64,000 bases of DNA, from contig CAVXGT010000013.1 of NCBI GenBank assembly GCA_963761475.1, positions 62,001 through 126,000 on the forward strand. Direction: 5' to 3'. The notes below the pieces were generated by a model, which saw only the letters and a program-made list of their open reading frames with translations, made no database searches and was not told the DNA's origin. Below are positions 8,107-17,410 of the stretch, one piece after another (position 1 is the stretch's first letter; each line of letters starts with the position of its first letter). This DNA is from Ga0077555 sp963761475 (GTDB lineage Bacteria > Pseudomonadota > Alphaproteobacteria > Rhizobiales > Hyphomicrobiaceae). Both the position numbers and the translations under genes were made by a program.

Positions 8107-9773
8107 TCAGCGGTTCTGGGCGGCTTTGCCGGCAGCGCGGACCTCGGAGAGGGTCTGACGCGGTGTCAGGGCTTCCTGATCCGTCTTCACCTCGATGATG
8201 GCGGGCTTTCGGGCGGCCAGGGCGCGCTCGAGGGCGGGGCGGAAATCCTCCGTGCGCTCAACGGTCTCGCCGTGCGCGCCGAAGGCCCGGGCGTAGGCGG
8301 CAAAGTCGGGATTGACGAGGGTGGTTCCCGAGACGCGATCGGGATACTGGCGCTCCTGGTGGGCGCGGATGGTGCCGTACATGCCGTTGTTGACGACGAT
8401 GGTGACCACGTCGAGACCATACTGAACGGCGGTCGCCAGTTCCTGGCCCGTCATCATGAAGCAGCCGTCGCCGGCGAAGTTGATGACCGTGCGCGTCGGC
8501 TCGGCAAGCTTGGCGGCGATGGCGGCCGGCAGGCCATAGCCCATCGAGCCCGAGGTCGGGGCGAGGCAGCTGCGGTAGCCCTTGTATTGGGTGTAGCGGT
8601 GCACGAAGGCGGCATAGTTGCCGGCGCCATTGGTGACGATGCCATCGTCGGGCAGGAAATCGGAGACGGTCTTGACGACCTCCTCGAGCTTGACGGCGCC
8701 GGGGGTGGCGACCGGCGTGACGTAGGCCTCGTAGGCATGCGCGGAGCGCCTGCGCTGCGTCGCTCCATGGCTTGGCTGCGGGCGCCGGCAGGCGCGCCAG
8801 GAGATCGGCGAAGCTTGCGCGGTGGCATTGATCGGCAGGTCGGGGCTGTAGACGGAGCCCAGCTCGTTGCCGGAGGGATGCACGTGGATGAGGAACGACT
8901 TGGGGTTTGGGATGTCGATCAGCGTGTAGCCGGACGTCGTCATCTCGCCGAGGCGGGCGCCGATCACCAGGAGCAGGTCGGCATTGCGGATGGCGTCTGC
9001 GAGCTTGGCGTCGAGGCCGATGCCGGCATGGCCGACGTAGCAGGGATGACGGTTGTCGATGTAGTCCTGGAAGCGGAAGGCGGCGGCGACGGGCAGGTCG
9101 AAACGCTCGGCGAAGGCCTGCACCTTCTTCTGGATGTCGCGGCTCCAGCCGGGGCCGCCGACGATGACGAGAGGTCGCTTGGCCTTGGCGAAAGCTGCGG
9201 CGATGATCTGGGCGTTCACCGGCCCCGGGGGATGGCACGGCGAATTTGGCGGGTTGGAATCGGCGGCTTCGCCGGCGCCGACAGCATGTCCTCGGGCAGG
9301 CCCAGCACAACGGGGCCCGGTCGGCCGTTCATGGCGGTGTGGTAGGCGCGGCTCACATATTCCGGGATGCGGTCGGTCGAACGGATCACGGCCGCCCATT
9401 TGACGAACGAGCCGAACAGCGACTTGGTCTCGATCTCCTGGAAGGCCTCGCGATCCTCGTGCTCGGAGCCGGGCAGTCCCAGGAACATGATCATGGGCGT
9501 CGAATCCTGCTGGGCGATATGCAGGCCCGACATGGCGTTGGCGGCGCCGGGGCCGCGGGTGACCATGCAGATGCCGGGCTCGCCCCGTACCTTTCCCCAG
9601 GCTTCCGCCATCATGGCGGCGCCTCCTTCCTGGCGGCAGATGACAGTCTTGATACGGTTCGAATTGTGCAGCCCGTCGAGCGCGGCAAGGAAGCTTTCGC
9701 CCGGCACGGTGAAGGCGGCGGAGGCGCCCTGGGCCTCGAACTGGTCGATCAGGATCTTGCCACCGTGCCGCAT
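8107..9773 (-). pseudogene. ThDP-dependent acetolactate-synthase-like enzyme, multiply frameshifted
   Basis: All three domains of a thiamine-diphosphate enzyme of the acetolactate synthase/oxalyl-CoA decarboxylase superfamily are present but not in one frame. The N-terminal Pyr domain (9216-9773) has FTVPGESFLAALDG and the ThDP-activating glutamate in CRQEGGAAMMAEAWGK. The central domain (VIVGGPGWSRDIQKKVQAF) starts after a frame change near 9225-9240, at a C/G run. A second and third change, about 8.82 and 8.74 kb, bracket a 25-residue stretch that reads correctly only in another frame (ASFADLLARLPAPAAKPW). The C-terminal PP domain is intact, with the GDGCFMMTGQEL...NN cofactor motif. Full length would be about 550 residues. 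The substrate is unknown; no small regulatory subunit is nearby. Either a decaying gene or local base errors. Confidence 0.75.
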
Positions 9774-10052
9774 GAAATGTGCCTCGCAGGAGTTTGTTCG
9801 ATGTTCGGGATTTGTGGGGCTAGCCTAACGCCTTGTGGGCGTCCAGAAAAGCGTTCGCTGGAGTGGCCGGATAGCTCGCTTCAATTGGCCGGCTGGCGGG
9901 AGTGGCACCGGCTGGTAGTCGATTCCCGGCTCGATCAGCCAAGCGCGGCCGAGGACCGTCGCGCCAGGGCCCAAGCGCCGCAGTTTGGGGCTGGTCTTCT
10001 CCCCCATGGTTTCTGCTATAAGGCTTGCTGCCTCGGGAGTGCACGTCCCAGA

Positions 10053-10128
10053 GGGCCCGTAGCTCAATGGTTAGAGCCGGCGGCTCATAACCGCTTGGTT
10101 GGGGGTTCGAGTTCCTCCGGGCCCACCA
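10053..10128 (+). tRNA. tRNA-Ile (CAU anticodon, lysidine type)
   Basis: A 76-nt cloverleaf. Acceptor stem GGGCCCG (10053-10059) pairs with CGGGCCC (10118-10124), A is the discriminator, and CCA is encoded at 10126-10128. The anticodon loop CTCATAA at 10084-10090 puts CAT at 10086-10088. CAU tRNAs can be initiator Met, elongator Met or Ile2. The D-loop and anticodon arm (GGCGGCTCATAACCGCTTGG) closely resemble bacterial ileX-type tRNA-Ile2, in which C34 is modified to lysidine to read AUA. The T-arm TTCGAGT is normal. Confidence 0.9.
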
Positions 10129-10255
10129 ACGTTTATTCGGGAACGTGAGCCCGCTGGGTGTAGTGTGCGCCGGCGCGCGGGGTGCTCACCTTCGGGAATT
10201 TCGGTCTATCGGTTGGTGCGGTTCGGGGCGCTGGACAAACCTAAGAGGGCACGAC

Positions 10256-10462
10256 GTGGACGAGACCAAGATCGACCGTGCGGCCATGGGGCGGCTCGCC
10301 AAGGCGCTGGCCTTCATCGTTGGTCCCAAGCATCCATGTGCAGTTGCCATGCAGACCGCTTCCGACAGTGGCACCGACAAGGATGCCAAGGCGGCACGCG
10401 CGGCCTTCCTCAAACTCAAGTCCGGCGATCGACGTGCGGCGTTGGATATGTTGGCAGATTGA
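10256..10462 (+). CDS. Small conserved-looking hypothetical protein
   Basis: A 68-residue protein from GTG at 10256, chosen because AGAGGG lies just upstream; the frame extends to 10145 but that part reads like non-coding sequence. It has no signal peptide or membrane helix. The sequence is mostly helical: DRAAMGRLAKALAFIVG, a loop with a single Cys, then DKDAKAARAAFLKLKSGDRR and a short Leu-rich end. I do not recognise a family. It starts 128 bp after the tRNA and could share its transcript. About 250 bp to the right hold no evident gene. Confidence 0.55.
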   Translation: MDETKIDRAAMGRLAKALAFIVGPKHPCAVAMQTASDSGTDKDAKAARAAFLKLKSGDRRAALDMLAD

Positions 10463-10712
10463 AACGGCCTTGATCGGCGATTGCCGAGACTGCGCGGATA
10501 TCCGGGTGTTCTACCGGTAAAGACAGCAGTCGCGCGAATACCAGACGGTTGGCATCGTCACCGACGCCAATGCCGAGCCAACGGTTGCCGTTGGGTGCCT
10601 GGGAGGCCTGCTAATTGCGCGGCCATGTCCTGGAGGGTGCCCCGGGCCTGCCTGCCGGCCGAGCGGCCGGCCCACTGCCCTCTCGAGTTAGAGACCGATC
10701 GCTTCAACGACC

Positions 10713-11909
10713 TCAGGCCATGGTCGCCAACGTGACGGCGATGCGGCAAGCCTTGTCGAATTCGTCGAGGTCGACCCACTCGTCGACCGTGTGGGGATCC
10801 ACCTGGCCGGCCCCGAACGTTACCGTGGGGATGCCATGGCGGCTCAGCCAGTTGGCGTCGAGGCCGCCATTGGCGATGCGAATCTCAGGTGTGAGGCCTG
10901 CTGCCTTGACGCCTTCGACAGCGCGGACAACGACGGGCAACGTCTTCTTCAGCTCGAACGGGTGGTAGTCGGTGTGGGCGGTGAACTTGACCTTGCCGAT
11001 CTTGCCTTCCGAGTTGGTGATGCGGGCGGCGGCGTCCTGGAAAGCCTTCTTGTAGGCAGTCGTGATCGACCTGAAGAACTTGGCGTCGTGGCTGCGGCTT
11101 TCGCCTTTGACGCGGACGAAGTCGGTGACCACGTTGGTTGCCTGACCAGCCGGGCCGCCATCTGCGCCGGTCACGGGACCGACGTTCGAGGTGCCTTTGC
11201 GGCGGCCTTTGATGACCTTGCCGAAGTAGCCGTCTTTATGCACGGCTGCCAGGGCCTCGGCTGCGATCAGCATGGCGCTGATGCCGCGCTCCGGGGCGCC
11301 GCCCGCGTGCGAGGCGCGGCCGGTGATCTCGACTTCCCAACGGTCCGCGCCGACGGCGCCGATGGTCACGCCCTCGGCGTAGCGACCATCGAAGTTGAAG
11401 GCGCTCTTGGCGCCGCCGAGCTTGCTCTGGTCGATGAAGCGGGCGCCCCACAGACCACTCTCCTCGCGGACCGTAAAGACGAGTGTGATCGGAGGATGGT
11501 CCATCTTGCTTGCCGCAAGCTGGGCCACCAGCGTCACCAGCACGGCGCAGCCCGCCCGGTTGTCGCCGCCAAGCGCGGTCTTGGCCTCGTTGACGATGCG
11601 GCGGCCTTTGAGCTTCGGCTTGGCGCCGGCGCATAGCGGCACCGTATCCATGTGGGTCATGAAGAGGAGGCGTGGCGCCTTGCGCAACTTACCGCGGCCG
11701 GGCAACTCGACGATGAGGTTGCCGGTCTGGGTCGGGAACGGAATCTGCTTGTTGGCCTGATCAAAGCGGATGGCGCGCTGGGCGACGCCGATCTCTTTCA
11801 GGGCGGCAACGATCTCCTTGCCGATTGCCTCTTCCTCGCCTGTCACCCCTTCGACACGGAGGAACTGGAGCAACCGCTCCACGGCGGCTTCGCGATTGAT
11901 GGACTGCAT
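10713..11909 (-). CDS. M20-family metallopeptidase, PepT-like
   Basis: Cytosolic di-zinc exopeptidase of 398 residues resembling peptidase T-like members of M20. Metal ligands are visible in order: His in FMTHMDTVP, the bridging Asp in ALGGDNRAG, Glu-Glu of TVREESGLWG (general base plus ligand), Asp in FNFDGRYAEG, and the terminal His in GQVDPHTVDEWV. The dimerisation (lid) domain with AGGAPERGI sits between them. Product is likely an aminotripeptidase or related amidohydrolase; exact substrate is uncertain. ATG at 11909 has AAGGGAAA at good spacing; the extension to 12020 is not family-like. Its 5' side lies 149 bp from the transketolase-like gene on the same strand. Confidence 0.9.
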   Translation of the reverse strand: MQSINREAAVERLLQFLRVEGVTGEEEAIGKEIVAALKEIGVAQRAIRFDQANKQIPFPTQTGNLIVELPGRGKLRKAPRLLFMTHMDTVPLCAGAKPKLKGRRIVNEAKTALGGDNRAGCAVLVTLVAQLAASKMDHPPITLVFTVREESGLWGARFIDQSKLGGAKSAFNFDGRYAEGVTIGAVGADRWEVEITGRASHAGGAPERGISAMLIAAEALAAVHKDGYFGKVIKGRRKGTSNVGPVTGADGGPAGQATNVVTDFVRVKGESRSHDAKFFRSITTAYKKAFQDAAARITNSEGKIGKVKFTAHTDYHPFELKKTLPVVVRAVEGVKAAGLTPEIRIANGGLDANWLSRHGIPTVTFGAGQVDPHTVDEWVDLDEFDKACRIAVTLATMA

Positions 11910-12058
11910 CGGTGCATTTCCCTTCGACGAGCGACTGAACCCGGGGGCGGGCCCGAGCGGGCGCGCCAGATGGCAACACAAGCCCCCTTCGCACGCGGCG
12001 TACGGGATTGGCAAGGTCATCCGGCAGTCTAGGGTAACATCGCAATCCGATTTTCTGC

Positions 12059-14491
12059 TCAGCCAACCTTGCGATAACGCATGGGACGACCGGCGAGTGC
12101 TTCAGCCGCCTTGATGATGGCGTTGGCATCGAGGCCGTAGTGGGCATAGAGTTCGCCGACTGATCCCGACTGGCCGAAATGCTCCACTCCCAATGCCCGC
12201 ACCCGGTGGCCGGCGACGCCGCCGACCCAGGAGAGCGCTTCGGGATGGCCGTCGCATACGGTGATGATGGCGGCATCGCGCGGCAGTGCCGTGAGCAGCG
12301 TCTCGATGTGGGCTTGCGCCAGATGATCGCCCGCTTCACGCGCGCGCTCGGCGGCATGCCAGCCGGCAGAGAGCCGGTCGGCCGACGTCACGGCTAGGAC
12401 GCCGACGCCACGCCGGTCCTCAGCCAGTAGGCCTGCCGCTTCGATGGCCTCCGGCGCCACTGCGCCCATGTAGACGATGGCCAATCCGGTCTGGGGATCG
12501 GGCGCGCGCAGCCAGTAGCCGCCAGCGATGATGTTGTCCTTCAGCTCGGCGCTCACTGGGCGAGCAGGTTGCTCGATAGGACGTGTCGACAGGCGCAGGT
12601 AGACCGAGCCGCCCTTCTCGTCGCGCGCCCAGACCGTGTTGTCATCGCCGTCGCCGCCGCGCTGCATATAGTCGAACGACCAACCCATGATGATGGCGAG
12701 TTCGTCGAGGAAGGCTGGCTCGAAGGTCGCCAGTCCGTCCTGGGCCATGCCGATCAGGGGCGTGGAGATCGACTGGTGGGCGCCGCCTTCCGGCGCCAGC
12801 GTAATGCCTGACGGCGTCGCCACAACCATGAAGCGGGCGTCCTGATAGCAGGCGTAGTTCAAAGCATCGAGGCCGCGGCAAATGAAGGGGTCATAGAGGG
12901 TCCCGATCGGGATCAGGCGCTCGCCGTAGTGGGCATGTGAGAGGCCGGCTGCTGCCAACAAGAGGAATAAGTTCATCTCGGCGATGCCGAGTTCGATGTG
13001 CTGGCCGCCGGGTGTCATCTCCCAGCGTTGTGGGCTCATCAGGCCGCGCTGCTTGAACACGTCCTCCTTACTTTCCATAGAGAACAGGCCGCGCCGGTTG
13101 ACCCAGGGGCCGAGGTTGGTGGAAACGGTGACGTCGGCAGATGTTGTCACGATGCGATCGGCGAGCGGGCCGCCTGCGCGCGCGATGTTATCGAGGATGC
13201 GGCCGAAGCCTGCCTGAGTGGCGTGTTTGCCCTTGGCCTCGAGCAGGGGGATGTCGGGCAGCTCGATGCGGGGGGCTTTCAGCGTGCGTCGGCCCTTCTG
13301 GGCAAACGGTACGGCCGACAGGAAACGCTGGATCTGCTGGGGCGGCAGCCCGAGGCCGGCGAACTTGTCCCACTCCTCGCCCTGGTTGACGCCCTGCTGG
13401 GCGCGGAAGGCCTGCATCTGCGTCTTGTTCATGAGGCCGGCGTGGTTGTCCTTGTGGCCGGCGAACGGCAGTCCGAAGCCCTTGATGGTGTAGGCGATGA
13501 AGCAGACGGGCTGATCGGAGGGCGCGCTGGCGAAGGCTTCAAGGATCGATGCCATGTCGTGGCCACCGAGATTGGTCATCAGGCGGGCCAGCTCGTCGTC
13601 GCTGCGTCGGGCGATCAGGGCGAGGGTTTCGGGCTTGTCGGCTAGGTCCTTCTCGAGCTGGCGGCGCCAGCCCTGGGCGCCTTCGAACACCAGGGCCGAA
13701 TAAAGCTGGTTCGGGCAATCGGCGATCCACGTCTGCAGATGCTCGCCGCCCGGCTCCTTGAAGGCTGCCTCTTGCAGCTTGCCGTACTTGATCAGGATGA
13801 CCTTCCAGCCGAGGTTCTCGAACAAGCCGGCCACCTTCATGAACAGGCGATCGGAGACGACGCTGTCGAGGCTCTGGCGGTTGTAGTCGACCACCCACCA
13901 GCAGTTCTTCAGGCCATGCTTCCAGTATTCGAGAAGGGCTTCGTGAATGTTGCCTTCATCGATCTCGGCATCGCCCATCAGTGCCACTAGGCGGCCTTTG
14001 CCCCAATCGCTCTTGCGCCAGCTTTTGGCGTGGACGTAGTCCTGGACCAGGCTCGAGAAACCGGTGGTTGCGACACCGAGGCCGACCGAGCCCGTGGAGA
14101 AATCGACGTCGGCCTTGTCCTTGGTGCGGGAGGGATAGGACTGGACGCCGCCAAAGCCGCGGAAGTTCTTCATCTTGTCGGCGGATTGGTTGTCCAGGAG
14201 ATATTGGATGGCGTGAAAGACGGGGCTTGCGTGTGGCTTTACCGCGATCCGATCCTCGGGCCGCAGGACATGGAAATAGAGCGCCGTCATGATGGTGGCG
14301 AGCGAGGCTGAGGAGGCTTGGTGGCCACCAACCTTGAGGCCATCGCCGCGGTCGATCTCGTGGTTGGCGTGATGGATCATGTAGGTCGAAAGCCACAGCA
14401 CCTTGCGCTCGAGTTCGGCGAGCATCTCCATTGTCTGGGCATCGGCGACCTGGCACTGGGCTGGCGCCATGGCGGTTTGGGTGCCGTCCAT
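12059..14491 (-). CDS. Transketolase/AceE-like 2-oxo acid dehydrogenase E1 homologue
   Basis: An 810-residue ThDP-dependent enzyme with the layout of homodimeric pyruvate dehydrogenase E1 (AceE) and transketolase. An N-terminal PP domain has the ThDP motif beginning LMGDAEIDEGNIHEAL and ending in the WWVVDYNRQ Asn; then a Pyr domain with the activating glutamate in HIELGIAEMN; then a C-terminal transketolase domain. It is shorter than typical AceE (~887). The ATG overlaps the TGA of the upstream threonine ammonia-lyase by one base, with AGGAGG inside that gene, so the two are translationally coupled. That coupling suggests it acts on 2-oxobutyrate or a related 2-oxo acid from threonine/serine. 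Whether it needs E2/E3 partners, absent here, is unknown. Confidence 0.85.
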   Translation of the reverse strand: MDGTQTAMAPAQCQVADAQTMEMLAELERKVLWLSTYMIHHANHEIDRGDGLKVGGHQASSASLATIMTALYFHVLRPEDRIAVKPHASPVFHAIQYLLDNQSADKMKNFRGFGGVQSYPSRTKDKADVDFSTGSVGLGVATTGFSSLVQDYVHAKSWRKSDWGKGRLVALMGDAEIDEGNIHEALLEYWKHGLKNCWWVVDYNRQSLDSVVSDRLFMKVAGLFENLGWKVILIKYGKLQEAAFKEPGGEHLQTWIADCPNQLYSALVFEGAQGWRRQLEKDLADKPETLALIARRSDDELARLMTNLGGHDMASILEAFASAPSDQPVCFIAYTIKGFGLPFAGHKDNHAGLMNKTQMQAFRAQQGVNQGEEWDKFAGLGLPPQQIQRFLSAVPFAQKGRRTLKAPRIELPDIPLLEAKGKHATQAGFGRILDNIARAGGPLADRIVTTSADVTVSTNLGPWVNRRGLFSMESKEDVFKQRGLMSPQRWEMTPGGQHIELGIAEMNLFLLLAAAGLSHAHYGERLIPIGTLYDPFICRGLDALNYACYQDARFMVVATPSGITLAPEGGAHQSISTPLIGMAQDGLATFEPAFLDELAIIMGWSFDYMQRGGDGDDNTVWARDEKGGSVYLRLSTRPIEQPARPVSAELKDNIIAGGYWLRAPDPQTGLAIVYMGAVAPEAIEAAGLLAEDRRGVGVLAVTSADRLSAGWHAAERAREAGDHLAQAHIETLLTALPRDAAIITVCDGHPEALSWVGGVAGHRVRALGVEHFGQSGSVGELYAHYGLDANAIIKAAEALAGRPMRYRKVG

Positions 14492-15744
14492 CAGCGGTTT
14501 CCTCCTGGATTGGTGTGCAGTTCGACCTCGAGGCCGCATTGGCGGAGCCGGTCGACTGTATCGTTGAGATGATTGCGGTCGCGGGTCTCGATCACCACCT
14601 CGAGCAGGGTTCCCTTCGCCGGCAGGTCGGAGAAGGTGCGCTGGTGGTAGACCTCGACGATGTTGGCGCCGGCTTCACCCAGCACGTTGGCGACTTTTGC
14701 CAGTTGGCCGGGCTGGTCGACGAGGTCGATGGTAAGCTGGGAGAGGCGGCCCTCGCGGGCCAACTCGCGGGTGAGGACGGAGGCAAGCAGGCGGGTGTCG
14801 ATGTTTCCACCTGTGAGCACGAGGCCTACTTTTCGACCCTTGAAGAGGTCAGGACGGGCCATGACCGCTGCGAGCCCGGCTGCACCTGCGCCTTCCACGA
14901 CTGTCTTCTCGATACTGATCAGGAGGCTTACGGCATGCTCGAGCTGGTCCTCGCTGACGAGGACGATATCGTCCACGAGGTCCGCGATGAACTGGCGCGT
15001 GAGTTTGCCGGTCTCCTTTACGGCAATACCTTCGGCAAGCGTGTCGCCACGCACCGGTAAGTGCTCGCCCTTGATCGTGTTGTACATCGATGGATAGAGG
15101 CGGGCCTGAACGCCGATGATGCGCATGCCCGGCTTGATGCTGCGCGCGGCAATCGCCATTCCGCTTAGCAGCCCGCCACCGCCGATGGGAACGACCAGGG
15201 TGTCGATTTCGGGTTGCTGGTGCAGCATCTCCATTGCCACGGTCCCCTGCCCTGCGATCACCAGGGGGTCGTCGTAGGGGTGGATGAAGATGAGCCCGTG
15301 GTTTACTGCGTGGCTCCGCGCGAAAGCTGCGGATTCCTCCAGTGTGGCGCCGACAAGGCGGACATCGGCACCGTGCGCTCGGGTCGCCTCGACTTTAACC
15401 ATCGGCGTTGCCACCGGCATGACGATGGTGGCGGGAATACCGAGGCGGCGGGCGTGGTAGGCGACGCCCTGGGCGTGGTTGCCGGCGGACATCGCGATCA
15501 CGCCACGGCGGCGCTCGTCGCTATTGAGCGCGGTCAGGCGGTTGAGGGCGCCGCGCTCCTTGAAGGATGCCGTGAATTGAAGGTTCTCGAACTTGAGCCA
15601 GACCTCGGCGCCGACGATGTCCGAAAGCGTGCGACTCGGATCGAAATCCGTTTCCAGCACGGCACCGGCGATGGTCTGGGCGGCCCGGTCCACGTCCGCG
15701 AACATGACCGGCAAGGCCCCCGTCTGGCTCGGCTCCTTGGCCAT
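14491..15744 (-). CDS. ilvA: Threonine ammonia-lyase with C-terminal ACT domain
   Basis: PLP enzyme converting threonine to 2-oxobutyrate and ammonia, and probably serine to pyruvate; 417 residues. The PLP lysine is in FTASFKERGALNRL (around residue 60), the phosphate-binding glycines in VVPIGGGGLLSGMA, and the SAGNHAQGVAYHA segment is typical. An ACT domain at the C-terminus (TIDLVDQPGQLAKVANVLGE) marks the medium-length form, usually catabolic or weakly feedback-controlled rather than the two-ACT biosynthetic IlvA. ATG at 15744 has AAGGAGAGG upstream. It diverges from an Lrp/AsnC regulator over a 120-bp promoter region and is coupled to the E1-like gene. Confidence 0.9.
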   Translation of the reverse strand: MAKEPSQTGALPVMFADVDRAAQTIAGAVLETDFDPSRTLSDIVGAEVWLKFENLQFTASFKERGALNRLTALNSDERRRGVIAMSAGNHAQGVAYHARRLGIPATIVMPVATPMVKVEATRAHGADVRLVGATLEESAAFARSHAVNHGLIFIHPYDDPLVIAGQGTVAMEMLHQQPEIDTLVVPIGGGGLLSGMAIAARSIKPGMRIIGVQARLYPSMYNTIKGEHLPVRGDTLAEGIAVKETGKLTRQFIADLVDDIVLVSEDQLEHAVSLLISIEKTVVEGAGAAGLAAVMARPDLFKGRKVGLVLTGGNIDTRLLASVLTRELAREGRLSQLTIDLVDQPGQLAKVANVLGEAGANIVEVYHQRTFSDLPAKGTLLEVVIETRDRNHLNDTVDRLRQCGLEVELHTNPGGNR

Positions 15745-15789
15745 CAGGCCTCTCCTTTGGCTCAGGCGTGAAAAATAGCCCAGGTTGAA

Positions 15790-15804
15790 CAGCAATAGTT
15801 GCTG
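15790..15804. promoter_or_regulatory. Palindrome in the divergent promoter, candidate Lrp/AsnC operator
   Basis: CAGCAA-TAG-TTGCTG is a perfect 6-bp inverted repeat with a 3-bp spacer, 15-bp in total. This matches the usual length of an Lrp/AsnC half-site pair. It lies between the divergent starts at 15744 and 15865, which is the natural place for the regulator to bind. Confidence 0.45.
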
Positions 15805-15864
15805 AAATTCGCCACTTTGGTCTGTATTCTTGGTGATCCTTAGCGTGTTTCGGGATGTCTGGCT

Positions 15865-16344
15865 GTGACTTCACCACTTTTTGCACTCGACGACGTCGAC
15901 CGGCGACTGCTCGGAGCGCTGCAGCAAAACGGCCGGTTGACGGCGACGGAACTCGCCGAGCGGGTCGGCCTGACGGTGAGCCCGTGCCTGCGTCGGTTGC
16001 GGCTGCTCGAGGAGGCCGGTGTCATCAAGGGTTATACGGCGCTGGTCGACCAGAAGAGGGTCGGGCTGCCGGTGAGCGTCTTCGTCTCGATCAAGCTCGA
16101 GCGGCAATCGGAAGAGGCCATGCGCGCCTTCGAGGATGCCATCCGGGCGGCACCGGAAGTGCTCGAGTGCTACTTGATGACGGGGCCACGCGACTACCTG
16201 CTGCGGGTGGTCGCGAGCGACCTCGGCGATTACGAGCGCTTCGTCAAGGCACGCCTCACCCGGATCGCGGGGATCGCCAACATCGAATCGAGTTTTGCGC
16301 TGGGCCAAGTGAAGCACGCAAGCGCGCTGCCCCTTGGCCGGTAG
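15865..16344 (+). CDS. Lrp/AsnC-family transcriptional regulator
   Basis: A 159-residue DNA-binding regulator. The N-terminal winged helix-turn-helix (DDVDRRLLGALQQNGRLTAT, then LAERVGLTVSPCLRRLRLLE) and the linker GVIKGYTALVD are textbook Lrp/AsnC. The C-terminal RAM domain (VSVFVSIKLERQ...ECYLMTGPRDYLLRVV) binds an amino acid and builds the octamer. It starts with GTG at 15865. Transcription diverges from the threonine ammonia-lyase/E1 pair, so it is inferred to control that pair in response to an amino acid, probably threonine or serine. Its 3' end converges with the enoyl-CoA hydratase. Confidence 0.92.
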   Translation: MTSPLFALDDVDRRLLGALQQNGRLTATELAERVGLTVSPCLRRLRLLEEAGVIKGYTALVDQKRVGLPVSVFVSIKLERQSEEAMRAFEDAIRAAPEVLECYLMTGPRDYLLRVVASDLGDYERFVKARLTRIAGIANIESSFALGQVKHASALPLGR

Positions 16345-16369
16345 CGCTCTCATGTTGACATCGGATCGC

Positions 16370-17164
16370 TTACGATTTGGGCGCCCAAGCAGCACGGCGC
16401 TTCTCTGCGAATGACGCCAAGCCCTCCGCGGCATCGGCGCTTTGGCGCGCTTCGGCATGGCTGTCGATGAGGCCATCCAGCGTTATCTCGTCGAAACCGC
16501 CCCAGGCATGATCGAGGATATGCGCTTTTGTGAGCGCCATGGCCGAGGTCGCATTCTCGAGCACCTGCGCGACGATCTCGGCGCCGCGCTTCTCGAGTTT
16601 TTCGAGCGGCACGATCTCATGCACGAGGCCGATGCGCTGGGCTTCGCGAACGTCGAACCGCTCGCCGGTGATTGCATAGCGTCTCACCTGCCTCACCCCG
16701 ATGGCGTCGTTGAGTTGCGGCACGATGATGGCTGCGTGCAGCCCCCATCTCACCTCGGCGATCGAGAAGATGGCATTCTCGGCGGCGATAACGACGTCGC
16801 AAGCCGAGATAATGCCGGTGCCGCCGCCGAAGCAACCGCCCTGGACGAGCGCGATCACGGGAACCGGCAGGCGATTGAGACGGTAGACGGCGGCGGCTGT
16901 CTTACGGGACGCTTCGCGGTTTGCCGCACGGCTGCCGGGCCGCACGGCATTCAACCACGCGAGGTCGGCGCCGGCCTGGAAATGGCGGCCGTTGCCGCGC
17001 ACTACGACAGCCCTGAGACCGGGATCGGCCTCGAGGCCGTCAAGGCCTGCTAGAATGGCGTCGATGAATGCTTCGTTGTAGGCATTGTTCACCTGCGGGC
17101 GATTGAAGGTGACGGTTGCAACGCCGCGGGCGTCGCGTTCGGCCAGGATCGGTTGGTCTGTCAT
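16370..17164 (-). CDS. Enoyl-CoA hydratase/isomerase, methylglutaconyl-CoA hydratase-like
   Basis: Crotonase-fold enzyme of 264 residues. The oxyanion hole segments are RHFQAGADLAWL and GGCFGGGTGIISACD. The second catalytic glutamate is present in SIAEVRWGLHAA. The position of the first glutamate of classic crotonases is glycine (GGGTG), as in the LiuC/AtuE group of methylglutaconyl-CoA hydratases, which also share the EVRxGL segment. The HAA instead of P(A/G) after that motif is atypical. Function is therefore probably an acyl-CoA hydratase of branched-chain or isoprenoid catabolism, not certain. The gene is isolated from other acyl-CoA genes. A 246-bp gap separates it from the L,D-transpeptidase. 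Confidence 0.82.
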   Translation of the reverse strand: MTDQPILAERDARGVATVTFNRPQVNNAYNEAFIDAILAGLDGLEADPGLRAVVVRGNGRHFQAGADLAWLNAVRPGSRAANREASRKTAAAVYRLNRLPVPVIALVQGGCFGGGTGIISACDVVIAAENAIFSIAEVRWGLHAAIIVPQLNDAIGVRQVRRYAITGERFDVREAQRIGLVHEIVPLEKLEKRGAEIVAQVLENATSAMALTKAHILDHAWGGFDEITLDGLIDSHAEARQSADAAEGLASFAEKRRAAWAPKS

Positions 17165-17410
17165 GTCGCCTCGTGATTTCGGATGACTGGCCGGAACAAT
17201 GAACCTTTGTGAGCGTTAGAGCAAAGGGGCTAGCGCGCTTGGGATTGCACAAGGTGCCGCAGTTGGTTTTCACGCGAGCGTGTTTGGCACGTGCGGTTGG
17301 TTGGAGTATACGGGGCTGAGGATGGTCGGCGGACAATCACGGCTTTGCCGCAATCGACGTCTCTATGCTGGGGCTTGCGGACCGAATGAGTCGCCCCCGC
17401 ACGGCCTTGA

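Noticed and set aside
9825..10067. Possible 60-80 residue minus-strand protein next to the tRNA
   Set aside because: The longer form overlaps the tRNA, and the ATG at 10007 lacks a ribosome site and any recognisable motif.
10053..10128. The tRNA as integration site for the recombinase at 45.7 kb
   Set aside because: They are 35 kb apart and I found no convincing repeat of the tRNA 3' end near the recombinase, only a short chance match.
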